From: Lytechinus pictus
Taxonomy: Eukaryota; Echinodermata; Echinoidea; Temnopleuroida; Toxopneustidae
Length of the DNA: 64,000 nucleotides
Reading direction: 5' to 3'
NCBI RefSeq assembly: GCF_037042905.1
Contig: NW_026974140.1
Span: forward strand, 13,341,001-13,405,000
Both the position numbers and the translations under genes were made by a program. Every line of letters begins with the position of its first letter. Position 1 is the first letter of the stretch. The notes below the pieces were generated by a model. The model was not told the origin of the DNA. It saw nothing but the letters and a program-made list of their open reading frames with translations, and ran no database searches. Positions 35,801-47,700 of the stretch are shown here, in pieces.

Positions 35801-35948
35801 ACATACACACAACGAAAAATAAGTGAAGAATCTCACCGTTGTTATTGCCTGTTGGAGGCTGTAAAAAACTTGGGTTTTCCAGTAGTGACTTAAGCGTAAT
35901 TCCACGAATATCACTGAGACGCTCCTCCATGCCTTCCATAAAATCCAT
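32457..35948 (-). CDS. HLF: PAR-bZIP transcription factor (HLF/TEF/DBP group), complete
   Basis: Three coding exons (35948-35837, 34092-33733, 32893-32457; 112+360+437 nt) join in phase to 302 residues plus stop. Residues near 60-90 carry [20 protein letters not shown], the activation-region motif of the family. The PAR region (about 196-229) reads [15 protein letters not shown]. The basic region (about 230-256) contains [20 protein letters not shown]. The zipper has leucines at 264, 271, 278 and 285. By family knowledge it binds TTAYGTAA-like D-box DNA as a dimer in the nucleus; vertebrate relatives are circadian output regulators. Invertebrates often have one gene for HLF, TEF and DBP, so the symbol denotes the group. 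The start ATG is the first in a good exon, and all splice sites are GT/AG. Confidence 0.93.
33072..33283. mobile_element. Palindromic MITE in HLF intron 2
   Basis: CCAGGCCTTGAATTTTGAT at the left is mirrored by GGATCAATTCAAAACCTGG at the right. Inner CCAAGGC/GCCTTGG words repeat in both orientations. Confidence 0.6.
33733..34092 (-). CDS. HLF: HLF coding exon 2
   Basis: This 360-nt exon has a TCATTAG acceptor and a GTAAGG donor. It encodes a lysine/aspartate-rich lead, the conserved [10 protein letters not shown]...[12 protein letters not shown] motif and a proline/serine-rich segment ([14 protein letters not shown]). The frame is fixed by joining G from exon 1 with AA here. Confidence 0.9.
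34955..35070. repeat. Short repeat pair in HLF intron 1
   Basis: Two copies of a CCCCCCxCCCTAAATTTTTT(T/G)G block lie about 75 bp apart, each preceded by an ATGT-rich lead. It is probably a degenerate transposon fragment. Confidence 0.4.
35837..35948 (-). CDS. HLF: HLF coding exon 1
   Basis: The exon starts [16 protein letters not shown] and ends in a GTGAGA donor in phase 1 after a run of asparagines. Residues [13 protein letters not shown] resemble the N-terminal segment of HLF/TEF proteins. In-frame methionines at residues 4 and 7 are alternative starts. Confidence 0.83.
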
Positions 35949-35949
35949 G

Positions 35950-36190
35950 ATTATCCAAGAGGGTTGGTGACTGCTTTAAGAAGGAAAAAAATGATGACTG
36001 TTCTCCGGTCTCCAGCTCCACGAGCGACGTTGATCTTCCTTTTTCTGATAATGAACCAATGCGTGCGCGCGCGCAAACGGAGCCGGCGCGTGCGCGCGAG
36101 GTCGCGTACGCGTGCGGTGTTGCCACTGATCTCAGTGGTGGGCGCGGCCCGTCGATTGAACGTACGCGCCGCCAAATCTGATTGGGAGAA
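35950..36190 (-). promoter_or_regulatory. CpG-rich HLF 5' region, probable promoter
   Basis: Immediately upstream of the HLF ATG lies the most CpG-dense patch nearby, with alternating GCGCGCGC words at about 36060-36120. ATTGG (inverse CCAAT) words occur near 36055 and 36180. No TATA box is evident. The promoter role is inferred from position and composition. Confidence 0.5.
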
Positions 36191-36423
36191 AGTTCACCCC
36201 TTCGAGCATGTTTCACCCAGACAAAAAAAGTTTATTGTAAAAATAGCAAAAAATTATAAAGAAAATTTAATTTTTTTAAATTTGCGACATCATATTATTA
36301 GAGCAGCTTCCCATGTATAGTAAATTAGAAAAATAAATCAATCATTTTCTCAGGAAAATGAAAATGGGTTTTATTGTATTCCGTATATACCTTCAGCCGG
36401 GATCGACCTTCAGTATGGTTCTA

Positions 36424-36630
36424 GGACAATTACCCCCCGGACAACTACCCCCGGACAATTACCCCCCGGGGAAATTACCTTCCGGACAATCACCCAACCC
36501 GGACAATAATCCCCTGGGGACAATTACCCCCCCCCCCCCGAGGACTCACCCCCCGGACAATTACCCCCGGACAATCACCCCCAAACAGTTACCTCTGAGG
36601 ACATGTACCCCAGGACGATTACCCCCTTAA
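36424..36630 (+). repeat. GGACAATTACCCCC minisatellite, left array
   Basis: About a dozen degenerate copies of a 14-18 bp unit GGACAATTACCCCC(CC) are present. The inverted counterpart is at 39346-39482. A proline-rich ORF across it is an artefact. Confidence 0.75.
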
Positions 36631-37289
36631 AATCCCCCCTTCTCTCCGGCATCGATGTTAGAATCAAGCGGGACCCATTGTAAGTCTTGGTCGGTGGCAC
36701 AGGTTTTCGAAATATTTTCTACTTTATCTTACGTTGATAGCTTTCTCTTTCTCTTTTATATTGTTCTTTTTCCCTTTCTCTCTCTCACTTTCTTCTTATT
36801 TTTCTTGCTTATTAATTTCTCTTCCTTTTCCGCTTTTTTCTTCCTTTTTTTTGTTTAGCAGCATCTTCTGCATCATGAAAAATGGGGAAGGGGCTTGCAC
36901 CCAAAACCTTCCGTTTGGCTTCGCATACAGTATGCATCAGAAAATCATTGTCCACATACTAAGTTTTCATAGAACAACCGAACACGATTAGACATAATAA
37001 TCACAAATGCTGAGTATCTCTGATTCCAACTGATCTGATTTTTAAAATATTTATTTTGGGTTTAATTTCAGGAAAGAAATCAGGCCGGCAAATAGATAAA
37101 ACGCAAAAAAGACACTTTCATAGGTAGAAATATTGAAAGTCTATAGCGCAACTATCAACACTGTCAAGAAGGACCTATATAAACCTGTTATTATAAAACA
37201 ATTCAACTAACAAGAAGCTAAGAATTATGGTACAATATTATTGGTACACATTCCAGATTAAGATGTGGTTTTATAACTTAATACAGTAA

Positions 37290-37662
37290 GCTATATAAAA
37301 TGTCTCTTTCTGCTATTTCTTGTGGTGATAACTCGTTATCCATGATTTATTCTTTAAAAATCTGTATTACATGCCCTCCTATAGAAAGAACACATGATCT
37401 ACTGTGATAGATGTGATAAAAGAGGCAATTTAAGTGAAATATATACTAAAGTAATAGGGAAAGTTGTTCACAAGTGACATCACACATCTCTGTCACATTG
37501 CCAATTTGAGGATCTCCATAGCATTAGTGATCGCAATATTAAAATGCTCATAACTTTATCATTATTTGTCCGATTTTTCTCAAACTTTCGTTGATCTGTT
37601 TCTTTGATTTTTCTGTTTTCACACAAGCTATCTTGTTCCAAAGGTTTCGTTCTCCTTTAAAT
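37290..37662. repeat. Half copy of the palindromic MITE seen at 57229-57835
   Basis: AAGTGAAATATATACTAAAG, CATTGCCAATTTGAGGATCT, GCTCATAACTTTATCATTAT and TTTCGTTCTCCTTTAAA match the right half of the 57.2-57.8 kb element. The left arm is absent here. Confidence 0.6.
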
Positions 37663-38304
37663 GGTTTGAATAATTACCAAGTGTTTTTGTGTGTATTATT
37701 TTAGGGTGAAAGAAATTAAACGTTAAAGAAGGAGAGTACCAAAATCACTAAATAGTAAACAATATGACATAATCAAGTACAGTGTATTTCCATACAAATT
37801 GGCAATCATGATAGTGTACCATTCGTTTAAGATAAATTTTAAGGACGGTTTGTGAGAATTTATAAAGAAGTATATACATGTACTAAACAATAGGAACTTG
37901 GCATAATCAAATAATGCGACCGCGCAGCGTGAGCTGAAAATATTAATATTAGACTAGAAGTTGCGCGATCAATTTGAAAAAAAAAGAGATAACTTCATAT
38001 ACTTCGGCCTAACCTTACTCTAATTCCATGCCCTTGAACTTTAACCGGCAAGAAACACATATAGCTGAGGTGGAAAAACAGGGTTAGAGAAAGGGCGAGG
38101 GAAACAAAGGAGGAGTGAAGGAGTTTCTTTTTTGAGAAAAAGATAAAGAATAAAAAGGAAAACACACAAAGCTACCTCTCTTCCCTTCGCTTTTCCTTTT
38201 CTCCTCTCTTTTTTCCCTTCTTTTTTTTTCTTTTTGGGAACTTTTTTTTTTGGGGGGGGGGCGACCGCCCCCACCGCCCCCCTGGCTACGCGCCTGGCCA
38301 CTTA

Positions 38305-38837
38305 CATTGACGAGTGGATACCATGCGCGACCACAAAAACACATACAAATTATGTCTTTTTCAAGATAGGGCACGTTACGTACGTAACGTAATAATTAGG
38401 GTGTCAGAAACACTAAAATGATGAAAAAAGGGTATCTATTTCGCTAAGAAAGCTACGTGTTTAGGGGGCAAATTTTTTAGAGTAAAAAGACTAGAAAATA
38501 AAGGATGTACTTTTTGCCCCAACATTAACAGCCAACACTATAAACGTGCCTAGAATCCGACTTGCGCGAGGTGTGGGAGGAGGGGCCGTACTGAACCCAA
38601 TGATGTATAGGTAAAGGTATTCCGTGACATAACAATTAAAATATCTCTGTATACTTGTTTAGGGGTTCATTATTTTCAGGGAATACTTGCCAATGGTATC
38701 GTTTTGTTTCCAACTTGTTAAGGGTAGGGTTTCACACGCCAATACTTGTTAAGGGGTGCATTTTCAGAATATGGAAAGTACGTGTTTAGGGTGCTTTTCG
38801 AGACCGTATAGTCGCGCATGGTATCCACTCGTCAATG
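38305..38837. mobile_element. Element C copy 2 (CATTGACGAGTGGATACC inverted termini)
   Basis: The termini CATTGACGAGTGGATACCAT and its inverse are intact. The inner palindrome ACGTTACGTACGTAACGT is retained (38373-38390), as is the phased GTGTTTAGGGT / TTGTTAAGGG motif series. Overall similarity to 21260-21781 is high with small indels. Confidence 0.78.
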
Positions 38838-39345
38838 GAAGTGGCCCCCCGGGCATAAAACGGACATAATTATAGAGCACTTGAAAAGATCAAATTGTAT
38901 ATGAAAAAAAATAATGAAATCTCGATATCCAAGCTTACAATATGTTTTGTATATTGACTTCAAAACTTGTTATTTTAAGCTATCAGCCTATATTTTTTTT
39001 CTTTCTCTCCCCTTTTTATTGCTCCGTCAATTTTTTTTTCAGGGGCGGGGGTACTGGGGGGGGGGGCACACAAAATTTCATGGGGGCACGTACCCCCTGC
39101 CCCCCCCCCCCCCCCCCGTAGCTACTGCTACGCCACTGCGAAGATTGCCAAAACGAATGATATTATGCTACGGTGACATACAAATTATGATCGAATTCTG
39201 GGTTTCGTAAAGATTTAGATGGAGCTCACTTTTTACAGCTTTCTTACGGCGTCCGTTTGATTCCAAGATACTCAAGAATGCCTTGAGTAGTTCTTACGTC
39301 AAACACACGGCCGTCGTATATGACTCTGTGCACTCTCTTTGACTT

Positions 39346-39482
39346 GGGGGTTATTGTCCGGGGGGGGGGTAATTGTTCCCGGTGGTAATTGTTCTCAGGG
39401 GTAATTGTCCACGGGTGATTGTCCAGGGGGGTAGTTGTCCTCGGGGGGGGGGGTAATTGTCCGGGGGTAGTTGTCCAGGGGA
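39346..39482 (-). repeat. GGACAATTACCCCC minisatellite, right (inverted) array
   Basis: GGGGGTAATTGTCC-type units repeat about eight times. Together with 36424-36630 they bracket about 2.7 kb in inverted orientation, including element C copy 2. Confidence 0.72.
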
Positions 39483-39613
39483 CCGTTTCATCAACATTTT
39501 TGTCCGACAAGTTGTCAGATCTGACATCTTTCCTTGATTCTGATTGGCTGAGAGGCACTGTTACTATAGTAACTGTCGGATAAAACGTCCGACAAGTCCT
39601 TTCATGAAACGCT
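39481..39613. mobile_element. Short MITE (GACCGTTTCATxAA)
   Basis: GACCGTTTCATCAA with TTGTCCGACAAGTTGTC at the left is mirrored by GTCCGACAAGTCC and TTTCATGAAACG at the right. It abuts the minisatellite. Related GACC(G/A)TTTCAT(A/G)A words occur at about 3320 and 50790. Confidence 0.6.
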
Positions 39614-39799
39614 CCCCTGATACGCTTCAGTATATCAACAGACAACTATTTCACACCTGCTCCTGAACTGAAAGTAAAAAGTTTATGCATTTTATATCAC
39701 ATAACATGTGGGGCAGCTGCTCGTTTATGAAGTCACAAAAAAAAATCAAATTCAAATAACTCTCTTTTTTTAATGGATTTTCCTCAAACATCCACCAAT

Positions 39800-40560
39800 A
39801 TCTATTATAATATAGTAGGGGGGGGGGACATTTGACATTTTGTCCCCCTGTCCCCCCTGGGATCTCCGCCCATGCAGTGGAGGTGTACGGAGTCCGCTCC
39901 CCCCCCCCCCCTCCGGGGTCGGAGGGACCGCATGCGTGTTCCTGAAATATCCGCGGTAAAGGGGTACTTTTTCGCGGGACAACTCCGGCCCGCGAATTGT
40001 AAAAAAGGGGGTGTATTTGACTTTTCACCCGGATATTTTTTTAAAAGGGGGGGGGGGTATTTTTTTTCTCTCTCTCTCTTTGGACTCCTGAGAAATTCAA
40101 AAAGGGTGTTATAAAATATCTTGAATATCATAGAAAAATTTATCAAATTCCTGCTAGTTTTGAAAGCTCATTCAGGATTATTTCATTTTGAAAAATAAAA
40201 ACATAGTCCCCCACGATCGACCGGATTTAGGGGGGTCTCCAAGGCAGGATAAGCCCGCGAAAGGGGGGTTCAGAAATTTTGGCAGACATGGGATAGGGGG
40301 TGCTTTCAAAGGGAGGGAACGAGCATAGGCGTATACAGTGAGTACTGAGTTGGGGGGGGGGGTACGGAGAAGAACAATGACAGTGGGAAGTTAGAAACAA
40401 AATCTTAAAAATAATACATTGATTATCAGGGAGCCCGTGTAAGGATTGCGAGAGAGGTATCACCGGTGGAAAAAGAGAGAGAGGGAGAGACGGGCGAGCG
40501 GCAATACTTTGAAGTCTGTCTGAAGGTTGGACCCAGGAGTTTGAAAACTGATTTTGGGGA
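39800..40560. other. G/C-run-rich stretch without recognised gene
   Basis: It contains several runs of G or C of 8 or more, pyrimidine-rich low complexity and a GAGAGA tract near 40470. The ORFs here are proline- or glycine-rich artefacts. No exon was recognised. Confidence 0.5.
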
Positions 40561-40562
40561 AG

Positions 40563-41715
40563 ATTAAAGATCAAGTCCAAGCCCGCCCTAGAAAAATATT
40601 GATTTGAATCAGTAAAGAAAAATATATATATTTAAAAACATAACTCTTAAAATTCCATCAAAATTGAATATTATTGAAATAAGAAGTTTATGACATTTTA
40701 AAGTTTCGCTTATTTTTCACAAAAAGTTATGCACAACTATTTAACTCTACGGTGATATGCAAATGAAAAGTCGATGTCCCTCAGCATTATTTTGTTTTTA
40801 TTGTTTGAGTTATATACGGAGCCCGGGAAGGGACATGGTAAAAATATTTTTATCTCGTTAAAACGACATAGTATCTCGTTTTAATGAGATAGTATCTCGT
40901 TAAAACGACATAGTATCTCGTTTTAATGAGATAGTATCTCGTTAAAACGACATAGTATCTCGTTTTAATGAGATAGTATCTCGTTAAAACGACATAGTAT
41001 CTCGTTTTAATGAGATAGTATCTCGTTTTAATGAGATAGTATCTCGTTTTAATGAGATAGTTATCTCGTTTTAATGAGATAGTATCTCATTAAAACGAGA
41101 TACTATATATCTCATTAAAACGAGATACTATCTCATTAAAACGAGATACTATCTCATTAAAACGGGATACTATCTCATTAAAACGAGATACTATCTCATT
41201 AAAACGAGATAACTATCTCATTAAAACGAGATACTATCTCATTAAAACGAGATACTATCTCATTAAAACGAGATACTATCTCATTAAAACGAGATACTAT
41301 GTCGTTTTAACGAGATACTATCTCATTAAAACGAGATACTATGTCGTTTTAACGAGATACTATCTCATTAAAACGAGATACTATGTCGTTTTAACGAGAT
41401 AAAAATATTTTTACCATGTCCCTTCCCGGGCTCCGTAGTTATACATTATTTTTACTATTCTTTTTTTACATGATTTGACAATAGCTGACCAACTTGACTG
41501 AACCACAAAATGTTTTTAAAAAATGGTAATTCCACGTGTTCAGTTAGGAATAAAAACATTTTCACATGACAATGAGGAGAAAATTAAAACAATGAAATAC
41601 GAAAGCAATAGTGAGTGGGTGGTGTCATCAGTCCCTTCATTATTTTGCATACCAACCAGGACAACTATTTTGTTAAATTAAGCGAAACTTTAAAATGGCA
41701 TAACTTTCTTATGCT
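40563..41715. mobile_element. GGTCAAGTCC-family palindromic element, interrupted
   Basis: The left arm (40563-40816) and right arm (41436-41715) are inverted relatives (TTTAAAGTTTCGCTTATTTT against GCGAAACTTTAAAATGGCAT). They are split by the 619-bp palindrome at 40817-41435. The right arm appears truncated. Confidence 0.62.
40817..41435. mobile_element. 619-bp palindrome of 21-23-bp TATCTCGTTTTAATGAGATAG units
   Basis: Perfect termini of about 40 bp (CGGAGCCCGGGAAGGGACAT onward, then GGTAAAAATATTTTTATCTCG) flank about 24 units. The units read TATCTCGTTTTAATGAGATAG or TATCTCGTTAAAACGACATAG on the left and the inverse on the right, with the symmetry centre near 41085. Each unit is itself nearly palindromic. 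The flanks AGTTATATA and AGTTATACA look like an 8-9-bp target duplication within the host repeat. Confidence 0.82.
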
Positions 41716-41839
41716 AAATAAAAATATTAGATGTGAGCGACATGCCCGAGCTGAAATTTGTAATACACTGACCTGACAACAGAACGAGACCCATTTACCT
41801 ATTTGTAGGGGGGGGGGTGACTCATGAGGAGAATAAATT

Positions 41840-42680
41840 TTATCAACAACCCAACTTAATGCGAGCGCAAAGCGCTAGCTGCAAGTTTTTTTAATACTCT
41901 GGCCTGAAAGCTTGACATAATTCTTGAATACACTTTTTGTACCCATGATCAGGATGCATATATTGATGCGAGCGCGAAGCTAGAGCTGAAATTTTTGATA
42001 TTTCGATCAATCGATCAAAAAAAAAATTACAGTTTATGGATGTTTTCAATAAAGAACAAGATTATCTATAAAAAAAAACCCAGTTATTGCAAATCTAAGG
42101 CACGTACGCTTTAGAGCTAAAATGGTACATTCTCTTGACTTTTTGTTCTCATAAGGAGGATATGCATGGGTGTCTTGCTAGAAAGAAATATTATGTGAGC
42201 GCGAAGCGCGAGCTAAAGAAAATTGATATTCCACTAAAACCGAACATTTTAAGCACGCTTTTAAATAAAGAACGAGCTGTGTATCTCAATTGACAAATTA
42301 ATGCAAGTAAGAATATCGAGTTAATCATGTAAGCACTGTTTAACATGTAGGATTATTATGAAAAAAAAAACAATTTTGTTACCATAATAGGCCTATATGA
42401 TGCAAGTGCGAAGAGCGAGCTGAATTTTGGTGGGGGGGGGGGGGGGTTAGATCTAACAACAGAACATTCTACCGGATCAGTATTTAACTAAACAGTTAAC
42501 GTGATTAATTCAAATGAAAAGCGCTGAAAATATATTCTCATCTGAAAATTGGATAATTCAAAGATAGTTAATTGGGATTCAGGAATCTAACTATATAACC
42601 AAAAGCGAGTGCGTAGCAAGAGATTATATAACATTTTTGATAGTCAGTTCATAGAGCTAATAGCTCTATGGTCAGCTAGC
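41840..42680. repeat. GCGAGCGCGAAGCGCGAGCT-motif region, reverse orientation
   Basis: The inverse form of the GC-rich near-palindrome occurs at about 41862, 41968, 42197, 42402 (degenerate) and 42604 (degenerate), 100-230 bp apart in AT-rich text. This matches the layout of 23849-25196 and 55582-58376 on the other strand. Confidence 0.62.
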
Positions 42681-43883
42681 ACTTTTTGTACTCATGAACA
42701 GGATGAGTATGCGTATATCTCGCTGAAACAATCATGAAACTCTAATGAAACGAAAAATAATTAATTTTGTACATTGACCAGTAAAAACGGGATATGTTTT
42801 AAGCCCCTTCTTTCATTCACTTTATATATATATATTAATTCCTAATTACTTCTCTCCTTCCCTCCCTTTTCTCTCTCTATTTTTAATTTGCGGTTGGCAA
42901 GCGGAACCTAGAGACACCCCCCTTGATTACGGGCCCTGTCATGCCTCTGGTATAAGGAAAAGCAACATTAGCACTTAGAAAAAAAAAACGAAGAAGACTG
43001 AAGGAAGATGGACGGCAGTCTAAAATTAAAATCCATCGGGAACTCTTCTCTGCCACTGGCGTAAATCCTTGCGTCACGCCCATCGAATGACGGATGATCT
43101 GGGATTTATTAGTGATGTATGCCCAGCGCAACCTTGTTTATTCCTTTGAAAAGGTTTGGATCATTAAAAAAATCAGTGTTTATTGATTTATCATTCATTT
43201 CAAAATATGCTTACCATATGCCCGGAATTCAAGAGCAGATCGGAATCTCAAAATCTTGCTTCGCGCTCTTGCTACTTCTATTTTTCTTCCTGTTCTTTAA
43301 CTCTCCGTCCTCCTCCTGTCCCCCTCCTTCCTTGGGGCCGCGCGCTTGATTTTGTCGCCTATAAACATGATAAATTTCTGCTATTCATTTTCCCTTTCCT
43401 ACCGTATATTTCTCTTTCAATCCGATGCACCCTTTATTTTTTTCCCGTCACCGTGACTAAATCTGCCATTCTTTTTCATATTCTATTATATCCCATTGGT
43501 ACTTTTACTCCATTCCACTCGGCCTATAACAGGACGCATTTATTTTTCGTTCAAAAGCTGCATTGCACTATCAAAAACTCTTCACAGTCACAAGCAGGGG
43601 CAGTCCTTGATAAAGCCTACCACCATTCTTTTCTTATTAAGGTCATCTAGTTTTACATCAATGTGTTTCCAAGTCTTTCAACAAATTCTTGCCTAAGTTT
43701 TGATGTGATATCACATTTATATATATATAAAATATGATTAGGAGTTTCAATATATGATAGAATGAGCACCTGGGATGAGCACAATATGTTTGAATGACTC
43801 GTAATCATTCAGTCAATTATATTATTTCTCCCTTATTCTTTGTCCCTATTTTTTCTTTTCCTCCTCCTTTCGTTCCCTCACTC

Positions 43884-44184
<301 letters not shown>

Positions 44185-44700
44185 CCTGAAGTCTCTTATA
44201 GGTTCTTCTTTCCCATTTATCCTCTTCCTTTTCCAGTTAAACTAATTTGTTCTCTTAATTTTCTTTACGTTCTCGAGATCTTTTTCATCTTACGTTTCTC
44301 ATAATATTCTCATCTTTTCTCTCTCCCTTTTTTCTTCCCATTTTATTCTTTAGCCATTTATCCTTTTTTCTTTCCTTTCTCTGTAGACCCTTATCTTTTT
44401 CTTTGATTGGTCCATGCAGGAGAACAGTTTCCATTCTCCAGCTGATACACGGTTACAGTCACCTGATCGCGAAACTCAAAGTTCCGTGCACCTGATCATA
44501 CATAATGACGTATTTGTAGTCATATGACCAATCACATGATGTTTTTATTCCCTATCTACGTTGCATTCATTCTTTGCACTGATATTGCTGGGCGTGATAA
44601 TTATTGTTTAATCCTCGCTTCGCTTGACACTAGGACTTAGCCTTAGGTTAACTTTGTTCCTAATTTTGATCTTCATGCTGTCTTGATCATCGTACGTAAA

Positions 44701-44712
44701 ATGGCTAGTCAA
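44701..44712 (+). CDS. ATOX1: ATOX1 coding exon 1 (12 nt, MASQ)
   Basis: ATGGCTAGTCAA is followed by GTAAGTAG, a near-ideal donor in phase 0, which the next exon (starting AAA TAT GAA) needs. The candidate ATGTACG-GTAATT at 48023 would put a stop in frame. Supported by phase and gene structure only. Confidence 0.65.
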
Positions 44713-47700
44713 GTAAGTAGAACTTAGAAGTCTACCTAGTCCTACTCCTAGTCCTAGTCCTAGAACGGAAATCCGACGTGCCGGGCTTGGTCTTGGACTA
44801 AGTTGGAGTTGGACTTGGGTCTTGGTCGAGACTCTTGCTTGGTGCTAGACAGCTGGCAGCCGTCTGTTTCGAGGAGTTTTTTAACTTTTTTTTTTTTTTT
44901 TTAAATTTCTCCTCGTACACAGACGGCTCGCTAGCGTGCAGCCACCATTAGGGGACTTGCAATGCAAAATCCCCCCGTCGGGGCTCTTCAATTTTTGTCT
45001 TTAATGAATAAAAAATTTGAAAATTAACGCAACCAAAATGCAAATTAATATTCCCTCTTGGCATTAATTGCCAAAAAACGGAGAAAAATCAAGTTAAAAG
45101 GAACAAAAACAGTGACTTACCTCGGCTGTCGCGCAAATTCACTTCCCTGTTTTATCCGATCTTAAGTACATAAACATATGGCCATTGAGTCCCCTGTACA
45201 GATCGCGCTAGAACCTCGGTCTCTGTATTTGGTGGGTGAAGCCAACGGAGTTCAGCTGAACAACCAACATAACAGAGACCGAAGCTTTTGGTCTAGCTTG
45301 GTGCATGCCGTGGGCTGCAGCTGCATGGCATGGCCCATGCCTACCTCAGGCGAAGTTCGTGCAGGCTCCACTCCACTTCACTACCGCTACACTACGCTCC
45401 ACCTACCCGAACTTCGGGACCGTGAACTCGATCGGCTCTTAGTCTTAGCCTATTCCGAGTGACGAAGCCAAGGGCAAGGCAAAGGTGGGATCAAAAAGTG
45501 GTTTATTATAAAAATTATAGAAAAAAAATATAACGAGAAAGAAAAATAGCTTAATTTCTTACTCTACAGTGCACCCTTATTTCTCTCCGTGTCCATCCCC
45601 GGTTATCCTCAAAATTGGTGATTTTGGGCCAGTATCTAATTCCTCACACGTATTATTCACGGCCGATTTCAAAACATCGCATGTGATCGGTCGCAGGCCA
45701 AACAGCATAAATATTTATATTATATTGGATGGCTCAGAAAATACCAGAAATATTCTAAGAGTTTGAAAAAATATTCCACTGATTCTTGGAATATTTTCCC
45801 AAATATTTATGCTGTTTGGCCTGCGACCGATCGCATGCAATGTTTTGAAATCGGCCATGAATAATACGTGTGAGGAATAAGATACTGGCCCAAAATCACA
45901 AATTTTGAGGATAACCGGAGGATGGACACGGAGTGAAATAAGGGTGTGGAGTAAGAAATTAAGCTATTTTTCTATCTCGTTATATTTTTTTTCTATAATT
46001 TTTACAATAAACCACTTTTTGATCCCACCTTTGACTTGTCACTCGGAATAGGCTAATACTATAGCCGATCGAGTTCACGGTCCCGAAGTTCGGGTAGGTG
46101 GAGCGTAGTGTAGCGGTAGTGAAGTGGAGTGTAGCCTGCACAAACTTCGCCCGAGGTAGGCCCATGCCCAGATGGTGGGGTGCATGCACCGCCATGACGG
46201 TGACGTCCGTCATCAAGTCGCGGGGGGGGGTGGTCATTTCTAATTTTCTATTGTATTGGACATACTACATGTATTTATTTTCATTTTATGTCATTAGTAT
46301 ATAAAATATAAAGAAAAACACACACACAATCCAAACATGAATGATGAAGCACTGTACTGCAGTGTGTGCAGCAGTTTAGGGAGTTCCGGTTTGAGACGCT
46401 CATTGAATGAACAAGGTTATGATATAACCTTGTTCTCTGTTTAATATCTCCATGTGTGGCAAAATAAGGGTGGCAATGTTTGACTTATTTTCTCTTTTTC
46501 TTTGGGACAAATGCTTGATTTTTTTTTACACTGACAGTTTCCATTACACCTATTCATCATACAACTTGGCTCTTAAGTAAATTTGATTCTTTAAATAATT
46601 TTTTTCTTAATTAAAAATAGAGTCGAGATTGAAAAATTAAAATTTTCTTGCCATATTACTTTCCACCCATAGATTGGCGTACACAAAAATATGCCCCAAA
46701 TTCAAGTTTTTGAGCGCTCTGGTGCATACAAAAATTATTACGAAGTTACTGAAAAATAAATTGAAACTGTATAGAATTTAGTAATTTTGGTCACAAAAGT
46801 GATACTTTAATGATTTATTAAAGTGTGTGCTCTGTACAGCATTGGCATACCATAGTCCTACCTGTAGATTCCCCACAGGCAGGATGGTTGCAGTGAGCTA
46901 GTGGTTTGAGATTGGGGTTAGAGGGATTCCATTTTAAATTTTGAATTTTTATTGGGATTTTTTTATTTGTCATTGTTTTGCAGGATTTTTTTCGTTCATG
47001 ACATGGATCTTGTGTCATGACTCATTACTTACCCCTTTTGTGGTTTGGAGCATTTTACTTAGATTTATATTTAGCCAGGATCTGGAGCTTTTTCTCATGT
47101 TTGTCATCTTGACACTATTTATATTCAAATTCTGTCTATCCACCCAACAATTGCCCCTTTCCTGCATTTTTTCCCTTGTGGATGTCTACTCTTAGCTCTT
47201 GACTCTTCAATGGGTGACAGTGCATGATACATGTATACTGATTACTTGATAAGTGATGACATTAGACTTTTCCATTGGAATAATGTTCTATTCAGACATA
47301 TTTAAAAAAAAATCCAACAGCCAAGTCAAGAGACAGATTCAAACTCCTGCCCAAGCATGAAGGTTATAACAATAACTCTCTTTTACCGCAGACAATTGAG
47401 TGAATACCTCAAGTGATGGTTTGTGTGGCTCCACTACACTTCACTACCGCTACACTACGCGTAGTATAGTGTAGTGGACAGGGGCGTCGATCCATTTTTC
47501 AGATTGGGGGGGCAAAATCATGAATCGTTCTAAAGGCGCTCGATCACACCAAACAAACTCACCCACACACACACACAGGCCTATATATGTGAGAAAGAGA
47601 CTCGGACACATATCTCACCAACAAATTAATGCGAGCGCGAAGCGCGAGCTGAAAATTTTTATATTCCAATCTGAAAAATTGACATTTTGAGCACGATTTT

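Noticed and set aside
36358..36630. Proline-rich protein of about 90 residues
   Set aside because: The reading frame is produced by the GGACAATTACCCCC minisatellite.
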